Made by a program: the position numbers and the translations under genes | The notes under the pieces: model-generated | The model's input: the letters and a program-made list of their open reading frames with translations, nothing else | What the model was told of the DNA's origin: nothing | Databases searched by the model: none | Assembly: GCA_021495925.1 (NCBI GenBank) | Contig: JAKEKT010000011.1 | Coordinates: 310,001-374,000 of the forward strand | Direction of reading: 5' to 3' | Source: Diplodia intermedia | Taxonomy: Eukaryota > Ascomycota > Dothideomycetes > Botryosphaeriales > Botryosphaeriaceae | Length of the DNA: 64,000 bases | In this document: piece after piece, positions 36,403 to 47,741 of the stretch | Layout: the number at the start of each line of letters is the position of its first letter | How positions within the stretch are numbered: position 1 is the stretch's first letter

Positions 36403-37407
36403 ATGACAACTAAGCAAATGGACAACGCCCCTCTTCTTCCTCAGACCGTATACGACCCCAATGGCCATGGCCGGATACAACCCATTGTAGACATGCCAGG
36501 GCGGGGTGGAAGTATACGTTCTGAAGAATCTACCACCCGATCCTTTCGCCCGGACGCACACGATAGTTTCAGGGCATCCTATATGCCGTTAAACGAACCG
36601 GGATGCACGAACACGTCAACGCAGACCTCTCCTACAGACGTTGGCCAATCTATAAAACTTCCTCCTCAGGCCGCAATTCCACCTCTGGTCTTTCGCAACG
36701 ACGACTCTCAACTCCACGACCACAACACCTCACCCTCAGTTGTCTCTTTCTTGAACCAGAACGGTTTCCCCCAGCCCAAAGCTCCTCAAACAAACGCCAC
36801 GGTGATCGGCCGATGCACCTACGAGGTTAGCTTAGACCGCGGCTACTTCAACAATTTCCTCCCCTCGCCTACCACGAAGGAGCCTGAGCAACACAACGAA
36901 TTGAGCTGGCACATCAACAAGAGCCCTTTGGTCAACGAATCCAAAGATATACCTGAGAACATGTCAACAATGTCTTCGAGCCGAAGCGTCCCGTCTGCAG
37001 ACAGCAACAAGCCTTACATGAATGGTACTTCTGGATTTGAAAAGAGCGAGGAGGACCTCACACTGGTGCAACGAGGAAAGAAGACAAGACTTACGACGAT
37101 CTTTCTTGCCCTTGTGGCCATTGTTTTCTTCCTCGAAGAATGTGTCATGGGTGCTGTATGGGCATTGTTGCTTTCAAAACGATCCAACGGTGCAAGTGCC
37201 TTCGCAAGAGGTTACTTCGAAAGTAAGGTCATGAATTTCGTCGGCTCAGCTGTCGGAGCCCTTATTGGCCTCACCATCCAATGGTTTCTCTACCCGAAGC
37301 TCTCTCAAAGCCGGGTCGCGTTCCAGCTGTGGAGCTTCATCCTCGTCTTCTTGACCTACATGGGCTGCTGTATTGCGGCGGGCATGGCCAAGAGACTTGA
37401 ATATTGA
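36403..37407 (+). CDS. Multi-pass membrane protein with disordered N-terminus, unknown function
   Basis: Single exon of 334 residues from ATG 36403. Residues 1-225 are polar, Pro/Ser/Asn-rich and without fold; residues ~231-330 contain three hydrophobic helices: TTIFLALVAIVFFLEECVMGAVWALLL, FVGSAVGALIGLTIQWFLY and FQLWSFILVFLTYMGCCIAAG. A basic patch (RGKKTR) precedes the first helix, favouring a cytosolic N-terminus. Known families were not recognised. The T/C-rich sequence after the stop (37420-37500) looks like a 3' UTR. The helices and intact frame support a real gene; function is unknown. Confidence 0.65.
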   Translation: MTTKQMDNAPLLPQTVYDPNGHGRIQPIVDMPGRGGSIRSEESTTRSFRPDAHDSFRASYMPLNEPGCTNTSTQTSPTDVGQSIKLPPQAAIPPLVFRNDDSQLHDHNTSPSVVSFLNQNGFPQPKAPQTNATVIGRCTYEVSLDRGYFNNFLPSPTTKEPEQHNELSWHINKSPLVNESKDIPENMSTMSSSRSVPSADSNKPYMNGTSGFEKSEEDLTLVQRGKKTRLTTIFLALVAIVFFLEECVMGAVWALLLSKRSNGASAFARGYFESKVMNFVGSAVGALIGLTIQWFLYPKLSQSRVAFQLWSFILVFLTYMGCCIAAGMAKRLEY

Positions 37408-39756
37408 TCACTCCCCTTCCCTTTTTCTTTCTCTCGTCTGTTCCCTGTATATATCCCTCTCTTTTCTCTTTCTTGTCAATTCTTTTCTTCTTCTCCTCCT
37501 CGTTTTTCTGGTGTCTGTCCTTTCGGCAATTGCCGAAAAAAGAAAGGCGTAACCAGGTTGGGTTCTGCGATACCCTTTTCAGCAATCAAGCCCTTCGTTT
37601 CCAGTCAAGCCAATCGACTCGCCTCCAGTAAACGGAACCTCGTCAACCGCGTTCGACAAGCACACCCGGCGGTGTGGGTCACCAATTATCCGATTGAAGA
37701 GAAAAAAAAATCTTTCTCGACCAGTGTTTCCTCTGCAGATAAGAAACTCATGATGCACCCTTGCATGCAAAAGGAATGGACGCCCCAGTCAGTGGAGACA
37801 TGGATGAAAGCGGTCTCTGCGTGGGATCATGAAGAAGGTCATGGCACGACCTAGCGGGTGCATCCGGCGTCGGCTGTTTCCCAAGGAATCCAAAAAAACG
37901 CGCACCTGCGGTTCTACTTTTCAAACATTCCTCATGTTTCAGCGGGTTGGCCCGGCGGGTTGGTCCACAGTGGGATGGGGGAGTAAGGAGTTCATGTTTT
38001 GAGTTGTAATTGGGGGAAATACTTCCGCGCAGACATTTTTCGGCGAGGCAGGGGGGGATTCCAGCCCGGACAGCAGGCAGCACATGGCCGGATTTTCTTT
38101 CTCTTATTCCCACCGAACCGAGTCATCCCAACTGATAGATTTCGAAGCTTCACCCCATACATATTTCGTCTTGTTATCATTGCCGGTTAGCATCAGACCA
38201 GCGCAGTCTAGCGAATAACAACGTCAACCTCGATGTTCACAATGGGAGCTGCTGGGCCCACGAATTGATCCACAAAAGTTTCCCCAGGACACTGAACAGC
38301 GAGACAGCTAGCGCGAAGACCAAAGGTTCTGGGCCGCGCTAACGAGCGATGGTCAGAGAGCAGCGAGGGAGGGGGGAAAAGCGCGCGTGCGCGTTTGCAG
38401 CAGGTTTGAAACGAAAGGGTGGTGCGGGCGAGATGGTCTGGCCGGTGGGCAGGGGGTATCCATATATAGCAAGAGGGCCCTTTTGCGAGCTGCAACGGCC
38501 CCACCGAGGCGCCTAAATCGTCTCCGCCCTGCCGCATGCCTTAGCTCGCGCCCCAAGCTTTTTTCAGCCTTGGCCCTGCGTACTTGCTGCTCTTTCCTAT
38601 GGCGGTCGAGGTGGCGGCGGCGGCGGCGGCGGGTGGTTGACGCCATCATCAACGTCGGGCGTCCCGTGGACGATGAGTTGTCGTGTGTGGTCTTTTTTTT
38701 TTCCCTTCTCCACTGTTGGACCGCGCGCCTGATGGAGGATCGGCGTAGATCCCCGGCGCATCAGAGAAAGGGCCGCCGGCACCGGCTGGCGCTTGCGGAG
38801 CGCTGCCCGCGACGACCGCGGAAACGGGCCAGGCACCAGAAACTGAGGCACGTCAGTTGCACCCATCATCAGTTCAGCTGGGGCATCTCGTGAACGGCGA
38901 CCAATGGCGCGTATTCCTCTGCAAAAATGGTCGGGGCAGGCTCTCGCTAAACAAGCTGAGCGGGAGTGCCGCAGAGGCGGGGCGTCGCGATTGGCTGCGG
39001 GCCTGGTACGCCACTGACGACCGGCTTTCCGCCCCGGGGCAGAGGGGCGCTGAGAGCAACGTACGATCATGTACATCATCTGATGGGCCGCGACGCGTGC
39101 TTGGGTGCTAGCCGCTCTGTCAAACGGGCTGGTGGTTTGGTGGCCAGCGCGCAGCGGGCGCTCATTGGGCGGGGCTGGAGGCGATGCAGGCAGGGATGGC
39201 TGCCCTAGCTCAGGCCTCCGGGCGCGTAGCCATCGCACTTCCTCTCTTCGGTCACGACACCCACACACACCACTCCCACCTTCGCGCCGCAATATGGCCT
39301 CGTTTGCAGCCGCAATGGCCCGGCGCCCGGGGCCCGGCCGGCGAGAGCGCGCGCGCGACGAGCAGCGGTGGGGCCCATTGACGGCCGAGGGCTGCTGTAT
39401 AACCCGGCTTGCCTCCCATGGGAGACGTCGCTTTTTCTTTTAGCTTCTCTCACTTGCTTCTGATCTGTATTCTGACTTTTCTGCTGTGCTTGTGTAGCCG
39501 CCGCAGCTCTGACGTCTCGGGCTGTACCGCAGCTGCCTGGTCGTTGTCGAATTAGCCCTGCTGCGCTTCTGCCTTACTGTGGCTCAGCCTTTTCTCAGCC
39601 TGTCCCTACCCTACTACTTTACTTTGTTGAAACTCCGTGGTCTTTCCTCCTCTCTCTACTCTCCAACACGCGCCCTGCCTTCCCAGCGCTTCTTCAAAAC
39701 AAGCCCCAGTTTACCCCATCCACTCAACCACCGGAACAACCTACGAGGGGACAAAC
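37408..39756. other. Intergenic, 2.3 kb, GC-rich in its second half
   Basis: Pyrimidine-rich 3' UTR at first, then GC-rich DNA with a (GGC)n run at 38613-38632. The last ~400 bases are C/T-rich leader of the next gene. The 231-codon minus-strand frame at 38597-39292 is Arg/Pro-rich and looks like a composition artefact. No gene recognised. Confidence 0.55.
38613..38632. repeat. (GGC)n trinucleotide run
   Basis: About 6 GGC units in non-coding DNA. Confidence 0.75.
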
Positions 39757-41004
39757 ATGGCGGCGTACCACCAAGCCACCTCATCCGCATCCTCCTCTTC
39801 CTCCCGCCCAGCCTCAGCCGCCGCCGGCCACCACGGCAGTCACCACCCCCAACTCCGCCTGCCGCTCTCCCACCACGGCCTCCCGCGCGGCCCCACCTCG
39901 CCAGAGAATAGCTACAGCAGCCGTTCGCAGCGGTACGAGCCGCTTTCCAAGAACGCCACGGCCGCCACCCGTCCGCTCCGCCAGCAGGATCACCATCACC
40001 ACCACCCGGCCAGCAGTGTTCGCCACAGCGTCAGCAGCACCCGGCGTCTCTCCAATGCCAAGCCCAACGATCGATACTACTCCAGTGACGACGAGGACGA
40101 CTTTGACGATGCTGACTACGACGATGACGACGACGACGACGACGGCTACCACTCCTACCCCTCCTCTCCAGCTGGCCCCGCCCTGTCGCCGCCCCGCACG
40201 CCCGGCCACTTCTTCCGCCTCTCCGTCGCCTCCTCCACGTCGAAGACGGACGTCGACGCCCCGCCCTCGCCGCCCATGACGCCCTTCTCGCCCGGCGCCT
40301 TTCCCGGGGCGATGATGATGGGACCGAGGGAGGACGACGACGACGACGACGAAGAGCGGCTCGCCCGGCAATGCTGCCCCCGCTGCCGAAGCAGCCTGCA
40401 GGCGGAGCAGCGGCAGTCCCCGAAACCGGCGCTGCCGTCGCTGTCGACCAAGTCGGCCGTCGTGGCCGCCGCCGCGAGGCTCCAGACGCAGCAGCTCGCC
40501 GCCGGCGTGCAGCGCGCGCGCTCGATGGACGAGATACCGAGTCCGATCCGGCGGATGATGTCGACGCGGAGTGTCGGCGGAGTCGGCGGCGGCGACGGCG
40601 GCGGTGGTGGTACCAAAAGCACGGGCGCACAGGAAATCGATCACGGCGATGGCGACGACATCATCGATCCCGCGGTGCAAAGGGGGTACGGCAACGGTGG
40701 GAGTGCGGCCAAGGAGAGCGTCGCGCGGCCTTCGTCGTCTTCGTCGTCGTCGTTTGCGGTCAAGTTCGGGAAGAAGATCAGGCAGAAGTTGAGCGCTGCC
40801 GGCCCGAGCCCGAACGCGAATGCCGATGCACGGCCTTATTCTTCCTCGAGCAGGGAGAGCGGTGGTGGTGGCGGTGCCGTTGGGAGGATGAGGGCGTCGT
40901 CGTCGGCGGCGGCAGCGGCGGCGGCGAGGGTGTCGGCGAGCAGCAGCAGCAGCAGGAAGGTGGAGTATGAGGAAATGGAAGATGTGCATTGGTCGGAGAT
41001 ATGA
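39757..41004 (+). CDS. Low-complexity hypothetical protein (Ser/Asp/His-rich)
   Basis: Single exon of 415 residues from the ATG at 39757 (ACAAACATGGCG). Composition is extreme: serine runs, HHHHH, an acidic block of about 20 Asp residues (around 105-130), glycine runs, and a poly-Ala stretch. Ordered islands: RSMDEIPSPIRRMMSTRS, FAVKFGKKIRQKL, a CCPRCR mini-motif, and the C-terminal EYEEMEDVHWSEI. These islands, not the repeats, suggest a conserved fungal protein, perhaps a phosphorylated regulator. No enzyme or membrane feature. A minus-strand frame of similar length overlaps it, but the ATG context, C/T-rich leader and ordered islands favour the plus strand. Confidence 0.6.
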   Translation: MAAYHQATSSASSSSSRPASAAAGHHGSHHPQLRLPLSHHGLPRGPTSPENSYSSRSQRYEPLSKNATAATRPLRQQDHHHHHPASSVRHSVSSTRRLSNAKPNDRYYSSDDEDDFDDADYDDDDDDDDGYHSYPSSPAGPALSPPRTPGHFFRLSVASSTSKTDVDAPPSPPMTPFSPGAFPGAMMMGPREDDDDDDEERLARQCCPRCRSSLQAEQRQSPKPALPSLSTKSAVVAAAARLQTQQLAAGVQRARSMDEIPSPIRRMMSTRSVGGVGGGDGGGGGTKSTGAQEIDHGDGDDIIDPAVQRGYGNGGSAAKESVARPSSSSSSSFAVKFGKKIRQKLSAAGPSPNANADARPYSSSSRESGGGGGAVGRMRASSSAAAAAAARVSASSSSSRKVEYEEMEDVHWSEI

Positions 41005-41804
41005 AAAGGCGTCGCTGGAACACGCATCTTCGTTTCTCCGTCTACACTCATTGCCGTCACAGCGAAACGTGGGAATGGTACGTGAAGGAACAAAAGCCTC
41101 TCGAATTGGGATTTTTGTATACCAGTTTCTCGTCAAGTCCCTGAAACTGGCTTCGCCGGAAAAGGCCGTTCTGTCAATGATCTCTGGTATCTTTGTTTCC
41201 GGGTTTCTCTCTGCCCGTTCATCACGGTTCAGTTACAGTACTGCTCAGGAGGTCTAGTAACGCTCTTTTTGGATGTTTGTCTACACTGGATCTGGAGTTT
41301 CATATACGGTTTCTGGGTCGGCTTCTTTCCTTCTTGTTCGGCGTCTGGGAGTACCAGGGTTAGGTATGTTATTGGAAATATAAGATGATGTATCGCTAAA
41401 TTGAAACAACACTGGAGCACACGAGTTATATCAGGGAAGGGGGAATGGTATGAGCTAAGTTCAGTTGCCAGAATTTGCATCAAAAAAATATGAGGGCGAA
41501 GTGATTAACAATGGCCGAAAGACTGATACTACGATCGGAGACACAGTACGCAGTTTTTTTTTGCTAACGCTATATATGAACGGGTCCGATTTCTCTCTGA
41601 AGGGACGGCCTGTGTACGTGGTGTGTAGTTTTCTTCATTCTTAGTGCTAGGTCTTAACCTAGATTTCTTCGGATGTTTGTGCACCCAAAAAAAGGTTGGA
41701 AGTCAAACTAAGACTGAAACGCTCTAAAACAAACAACCACTGCTCAAACCGTCATCCTCGAACGCAGCTCTATATATCTACGAGAACTTTACCAACCTCT
41801 CTCC
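41005..41804. other. Convergent 3' region, 0.8 kb
   Basis: 3' UTRs of two convergent genes, A/T-richer than the coding DNA, with short A and T runs near 41480-41560. No gene seen. Confidence 0.6.
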
Positions 41805-43556
41805 TCACCGCACGAAACAAACCCACCACCTCTCTCCGTCCGCACGTCCATCGCCCACCGGCACGCACTCCACACTCCTCCACGGCTGCCGCTTGCCTGC
41901 ACGACCCCCTTCTTCTTCTCCCGCGCTGCCGCCGCCCTCCTTTCTTCCGCCCAGCCTCCTCCCATCGACTCCGCCACCGCCACCGCCGACCGCCGCCACC
42001 TCCCACACAAACGCCTCACGACCCCTCAACCCCGCCACCAACGCCTCCCGCAACCCACCACCACCACCACCCTCACCCTCACTTCCTTCCCCCCCGCACC
42101 GCCGCCCCCGCCGCCCCCGCCGCTCCTCCCCCTCAACCGCCCCCACCACGTCGTCCAACTCCCCCGGCCTCTCGTACAGCTCCGCCGACACGAACGGGAC
42201 GGAGTAGCGCCCGAGCAGGGTGTGCAGTACCGGCGGCCGCTCGGACCGATGATGATGACCGCGACGACGACGGCGACGAGGAACGCAATGGTTGGCGCGG
42301 CGGTGCGGGACGAGGAGGAAGAAGCGGGACGCGTGCGCGCGTTTGACGGCGTCGGCGAGGTGGAGGAAGGCGTGGGTGTCGGCGGGGAGGGCTGTGAAGA
42401 GGGAGGGAGGAGGGGGAGGGGAAGGAGGGGGAGCTGCCGCTGCTGTCGTTGTCGATGTTGATGGTGGTGGGGTTGACGTGGCGGCGGCGAGGGTGGAGGA
42501 GCGGGCGGAGGTCGTCGTCGTCGTCGTTGTCGCCGTTGTCGCCGTCGTGGGCGTCTCGACGAGGGTGGAGCCGGAGAGGCGCGAGCGGGAGGAGTAGCGG
42601 GTCGAGGCGGGCGGCTGGTGGTGGTGGTGGCGATGGTGGTGGTCGCGGGTCGTCCGCTGGCCGATCTTCAGCAGCTCTTCTTCGGCGAAGCTCGTCCAGT
42701 CGAAGGCTTTGGGGTGAGCTGCGTCGTCGGGTGGGCTGCGATCGGCACGACTTCGCACGGGGTCGTGGTGGTGGTGGTGCTGGGACGTCGAGCTTGAGGC
42801 GATGGCCGTCGAGGCGACCCGCTTGCGGGCCATGTCGTTGATCATGTCGGTGACGTCGTGCTGGGTGCAGAGACGCCACGCTTTCCTGCCGTCGCCGGCA
42901 TCGACGACGGCTGCGCAGACTTCCAGGATGAACCTCGGTTGGTCGGTCGCGCTGCCGTCCTTCATCTTGACCTGGAGGCCGCACGCATCGTTGGCGCCGT
43001 AGGGCAGGTTGAGGAACAGGCAAGCGCCAACCTTCAGCCCGCGCGGTTCGACACGGAAGTCGGGCGTGCACATGCGAATCGGGTCGCCGGAGATGCTGAT
43101 GTCTGTCAGAGCCACGGCTCTTGAGAAGCTGTCCGCATCGATTGTGGGATTGTCGACGGCCGTTCTGTAGTGCTGTGGAAGGAGCGGCGGGTCCCAGTAA
43201 CGCCTTTGGAGGCCGATCTGCATGTATTCGGACCGTGCTATTTGGATGGCAACGTCGATTTCGAGCTTACTGAGCTGTAGTGGCGGTGCCGATGGGGTTT
43301 TGGTACCGACGTTGGAAATATTCGAGGTACCAGGGGAAATGGGTGTAGTCAGGTCTGACGGCGGTGATGTTGATGACGTATGTAGGTACTTCTGTGAGCC
43401 GGCTACAAGCCTGGCTTGCCGAAGATCTTGTTGCGGAAACCGCTTCTTCAGTGGGCTTGGCAGAGGTGACTTCAAAGATCTAATCTCGCCCTCTGCAGAT
43501 ACCGTGAAGAGGATATTGTTCTGCCCGGAGGAGGGCCTGGTGCCAAAGTTCGCCAT
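41805..43556 (-). CDS. Large hypothetical protein with two ordered regions and a His/Thr/Pro-rich linker
   Basis: Single exon of 583 residues from ATG 43556 (MANFGTRPSSGQ). The same frame is open to an ATG at 43790 (78 more residues), but that extension looks like 5' leader. The first ordered region, about residues 85-225, includes LSKLEIDVAIQIARSEYMQ, AVALTDISISGD, PRGLKVGACLFLNLPYG and RKAWRLCTQHDV. The linker is full of His, Thr, Ser and Pro runs. The second region includes HAFLHLADAVKRAHASRFFLLVP, TLLGRYSVPFVSAELYERPGELDDVVGAV, and ends ERWWVCFVR. The pattern of two alpha/beta modules is PAS-like in flavour, but I could not confirm any family. It is convergent with the low-complexity gene at 39757. 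Confidence 0.65.
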   Translation of the reverse strand: MANFGTRPSSGQNNILFTVSAEGEIRSLKSPLPSPLKKRFPQQDLRQARLVAGSQKYLHTSSTSPPSDLTTPISPGTSNISNVGTKTPSAPPLQLSKLEIDVAIQIARSEYMQIGLQRRYWDPPLLPQHYRTAVDNPTIDADSFSRAVALTDISISGDPIRMCTPDFRVEPRGLKVGACLFLNLPYGANDACGLQVKMKDGSATDQPRFILEVCAAVVDAGDGRKAWRLCTQHDVTDMINDMARKRVASTAIASSSTSQHHHHHDPVRSRADRSPPDDAAHPKAFDWTSFAEEELLKIGQRTTRDHHHRHHHHQPPASTRYSSRSRLSGSTLVETPTTATTATTTTTTTSARSSTLAAATSTPPPSTSTTTAAAAPPPSPPPPPSLFTALPADTHAFLHLADAVKRAHASRFFLLVPHRRANHCVPRRRRRRGHHHRSERPPVLHTLLGRYSVPFVSAELYERPGELDDVVGAVEGEERRGRRGRRCGGEGSEGEGGGGGGLREALVAGLRGREAFVWEVAAVGGGGGGVDGRRLGGRKEGGGSAGEEEGGRAGKRQPWRSVECVPVGDGRADGERWWVCFVR

Positions 43557-44684
43557 GAGTCTGTACTCAGCGTACTGGTGTGAGAGGTCGCAGTGTAGAG
43601 GCTTGTGTGTGTCGTTGCGAAAGTGCTGAGCTTTTGCTTTGGGCAGAAGGAAAAAGACTCGCCATGAGTGGATGCCTTTGCGGAAACATGAGAGATTCCA
43701 GAGATAAAAGACGGTTCGGAAAGTGAACATTGTGAGGTGAGACTTCACAAGACAATAATGGGTGCGACTGTCTCGGGTAGAAGAATCCATTGTTCAGCTT
43801 TACCAGTGTGAATCATGTCGTTCATTGTCACTTTGTACGCAACCTGTGTGAGGCAGCCATGCAAGCGCTGCCCAGCGCAATGCCGAAACCAGATTGTTTT
43901 TGAAGAAGACCGACTATGAGGCACGTGCTTTAGAGCTTTAAGACTTGCCATGGTCCTGAATAACAAAGCGAGCTTCCTGTGAGCGCCTCTCGAAGTTTCC
44001 ACCAGGAATTGTGTTGGCTTGATGAGCCACCGGACCGACACTGTAAAAACAACTGTTGGTGTCCGACCCGGAATCCAATCGCATGGTAGTTGGGGACATG
44101 AGAAGTGAGACCCTTCTTACACGTTGAGGACCTGCAAAATGCTTCTGCTGAATAGGCTCAATACAATCAAACAAATAAGTGCAAGGAAAAGACACGATGA
44201 TGTTGCACACCACGGACAAACGCTGGTGTATACCGCATTGATGAAAAATAAAAATAAAACAAACTAGAGCTGCTAATCCTCGAACAACAACGCATGCCTC
44301 GTTATGTACGGCCGTTGTGAGCGACACACGGGATCGCATTTCGACATATTGAAGACCCGTGCCTCTGCATGCTTTGACAATCCATGTAGAAATTGTGCAA
44401 TTTTCGCGCCCACACAAACGTGAAGTATTCCGCAGTTCACCCTACTGAGCATGAGACCCTAGCCATTTAAAGAATCTTACAATCTTTCACTCTTCCACAG
44501 CATCACGATACCACGGCGAACTGCTTCAAGGAAACCCAGACTCCAAAAATCAATTGCTTTTGTTTCCGTAAGTGACCAAGGAGACAGCTATATACACTCA
44601 AAACGACTGGTGGGGTATATTCTAGGCGAGCATGTGATCATGAAACGGGACGGCCAATCCAGACACCAGGTGGTGCACTGTACA
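43557..44684. other. Intergenic, 1.1 kb
   Basis: Between the 3' end of the CSC1-type channel gene and the start of the hypothetical gene on the same strand. It includes the optional N-terminal extension up to 43790. No further gene recognised. Confidence 0.5.
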
Positions 44685-47515
44685 CTAGCCACTTCGATTG
44701 CGGCGGAAGAACCGACGGAATCGCTTTCTGGGAGGATCTTCGACTTCGTCGATGACTTCAGCGGGACTCCCTTGGCCGTTCAACAGAGCTCTTGCGCTGT
44801 TGTCTGTAATCCAAACGTCCTCAAGGCTAATCGACATGTTAAAATCATGACCAATGGTTGCGGGTGCTCGGAAGACTTACGGCATGACGAGGTTCGGATT
44901 GACGTAGCGCTGGCCCCTCTCACGCTCTTCATCAATGGTAGGCTGCTCCACCTGTGGAGTAACCAAATCGGACCGTTCTGCTCTCCGCAAGCTTTTCAGC
45001 GCGATGAAGCGCATGAGTGGCTTATAGGAGTACGTGTAGATGTTCCAGAACCAGAGAGTAGACATGGTCAAAGGAACAAGGAGAGCCGCTCGCCAAAATG
45101 CCCCCTTCAAGGCCAACTGACCTGCCATTGTAAGCTGGAACAGAATCAAGCCGACAATGACTCGATCACAGATCATTGTCCAGCCTCGGCCCGTTGAGTG
45201 TTGACGATGGTCCATGGCGTAGAGCAGCTGGTATTTGTGCACGAAATGGCCAATCACAAAGTATATCAGACCGGCCAAGAGGACCATCCAAGACGAGCGA
45301 AGAACACTGTAGACAGTGCAGATGATGAAAATCAAAATCGTCTGCGGAAGGTAGAAGCCGTAGCTGAACACCGGAGGTTGGACCAGCTCGGCGTAATCTG
45401 CACCAATAAGGAATGAGCGACCAACACAAGGAGCGAGGGAAAGACAACTAACCGCGTGGTGTCTTTGCACCCATTAACGTGATTGGATACAATGCGACAG
45501 AGCCGAACTCCAGCAATCGGAATGGGAAAAGACCGATACCTTGAAGGATGACGAAATTGGTGTAGAAGTTGAGAAGACCTTGCAGAGACAAGGCGAGAGC
45601 GTTGGCGATCTTGGTGGCATCTCTCAATTGCTCGCCAATGTTCTCAAGTAATCCCCAGAAACCCGAGGCCGTACCCAACACGGTGAAGACCACGAAGAAG
45701 TTGAAGAACACGAAGAAGAAGTTCTTCGAGATGCTACTATAGTCAGTACCAGGCATGCTACGCGAGATTGAACGACTTACACAGAAAGCTCAACGTCACC
45801 CTGCCCAATCATTCCTTGGTGGTTGGCGAGCCCTGAGGGATATGTCAGTATCGACTTGCAGGAACAGATCAGGAGACGCACAGTCATAAAGGTACGGAAC
45901 GAGAACGTTCAACAGAGACACGAGTAATGTGGGGAGCTGTGTGACAATGATAGACTTGATGTTCTTGTGATATTCAATGGCGTCCTTGAAGCCGGGGAAC
46001 ACGCGGTCTATGGAATCAATACTCAGGAAACCGGCGATTGGCACAAGGATCAAGGTCCACAGCACAGTCAGCAATCCGATGAGGCAGGTGATGGACCAAG
46101 CTCGCATCATCCTTTCCCGACGGGGCATATATGTGTTTTGCCAGACCACGTCCGAAGGCGCGGGACTGGTGTTCGCCAGGAGCTGCAGCGGGGAAGGGTC
46201 AAGAACAGCTTGGACAGCCATTTGCTGGGGGAATGGTCAGCACCAAAGGGAGAAAGGGGTTCGGTCGCTACTTACACAACTGGCCACGCTGTCCATGGTG
46301 ACAAAGGCGAGCGGGGTCGGCTCAAACTCCTTGTTGCGCAACGTCTTGATCTCATCATCGAGGCGGCGCAGCTTCTCCTCGTAGAAATTGATAGCGTCCA
46401 CATTCCTATACCACACCTTGAGGCGGCCATACCAGATCTTGACCAAGGGGCGGCTGCGATTGTAGGGCGAGGTGGAGCGACGCGTGATCAGACCTCCATT
46501 CCCAAGAAGCTGAGCACGCTCGCTGTCGCTTGCATAGGGTTCGGGTGGAGAGGGCTGGGAAATGGGCAATGATTCGAGATTGCGCTCGACGCGGCGCTGG
46601 CCCAAGTGGACAGTCCAAGCCTCTTCCAGCTTCCGCAAAGTCAACATGCGCTTGTCCATTAACTCATCAAGGGCCTTCCAGTTTCTGCAGAGCGTGACGC
46701 TCTCGACGCTGCCGATCTCCAGCTCCTCGACGAATTCCTTTATCTTGGTTTCGGAACGTAGTTCTGGCGGGATGCCCGAGAGGCGGATGGTACGGTCGGT
46801 GACGGTAGTTTGGCTGCCAAGGTACTCCTGGCGGATCTCAATGACGCGCCTCGTCTCGGAGACAATCATGTAGGCGGCAAGACCGGTGAAGAGGTATGCG
46901 AAGACCAGGTACATCCAGAGGTAGTCGGTATGGGAGAAGTCCCAGTACGAGTAGGAATCGGAAACATGCCAGCTTGAGTCGAGAAGAACGGGGCCATTGC
47001 GGCGGCGCAGCTCATAGTCGCCGTCGTCGGCAATGGTCTCGTTCTTCTTGAGCTTGCCCTTGCTCGTGTCGGGGAAGCGCGAGTGGACGGGGTTTATGAC
47101 GACGACGGAGAAGAACAGGGTGAAGGAGAGAAACTTGATTGCCATCTTGAAGAAGGCCAGGAACTAGCGGCTGTCAGAAGACGAGGGGGCGGGCAGAGCG
47201 GGGTGGACTGACGACATAGGCATCGAGACCAGCGGAAGCCAGCACCTGCTGGTCGGTGATCCTCCACAGGGCGGGGATCCATCCAAAGAGGGTGCGCGGG
47301 AGTTCGGGCAGGGCGGTGGCCTCGTCATTCTGCTTCTTGCGGGCGGCGTACAGGCCCTCCCAGCGCGGGCGCAGAATGCAGAAGGTCAGAAAGGCGCCGG
47401 TGCCGAGGGCGATGGATAAGACGATCTGGATGGTGATGTCGCGCGGCCTGCGAGCGCCGAAGAGATCCTGAAGGTCGCCATCGGTGGCATTCCAGGTGCC
47501 TAGGCCGGGAGTCAT
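44685..47515 (-). CDS. CSC1/OSCA-type (DUF221) osmosensitive cation channel
   Basis: Seven exons: 47515-47213, 47163-46276, 46224-45882, 45832-45781, 45733-45453, 45397-44881, 44826-44685; introns 48-54 bp, total 841 residues. The N-terminal RSN1 part has helices near ITIQIVLSIALGTGAFLTFCIL and LDAYVFLAFFKM. The cytosolic loop carries TVTDRTIRLSGIPPEL, typical of PHM7-type loops. The seven-helix core includes YDWLANHQGMIGQGDVELSV|ISKNFFFVFFNFF, PRDYAELVQPPVFSYGFYLP and LLYAMDHRQHSTGRGW, all family signatures. The tail is basic (RKRFRRFFRR). Known: these channels pass Ca2+ and other cations in response to hyperosmotic or membrane stress. Odd points: intron 1 uses the weaker donor GTCAGT; exon 5 has a tandem TAGTAG acceptor, of which the second fits the family; retention of the last intron stops at once (ATG CCG TAA). 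Confidence 0.92.
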
Positions 47516-47741
47516 GATTGCGGTGGAGAGTGCTGAGACATGGGCGCACCGCAGAAAACGCGGCGGGGGACTTCTTGAATAATGACGCTGCTGGCGGCCG
47601 TAGCGTAGCGCGTCTTCACCGCTCGCTCTGTGCCTCTGCCGATCGGGGCCTCTGGACTCCGGCTGCAACAACTACTGCAGGGTCCACTAGTGCCAATTAC
47701 AGCAGCTATCAACTCCATACCCACCCGCTGCCCGCTGCCAC

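Noticed and set aside
38597..39292. 231-codon minus-strand frame ending in poly-Pro
   Set aside because: Composition artefact of GC-rich DNA and the GGC run.
39814..41136. 440-codon minus-strand frame opposite the Ser/Asp-rich gene
   Set aside because: Arg/Val/Gly-rich translation of trinucleotide repeats; the plus strand has better ATG context, leader and ordered islands, though certainty is moderate.
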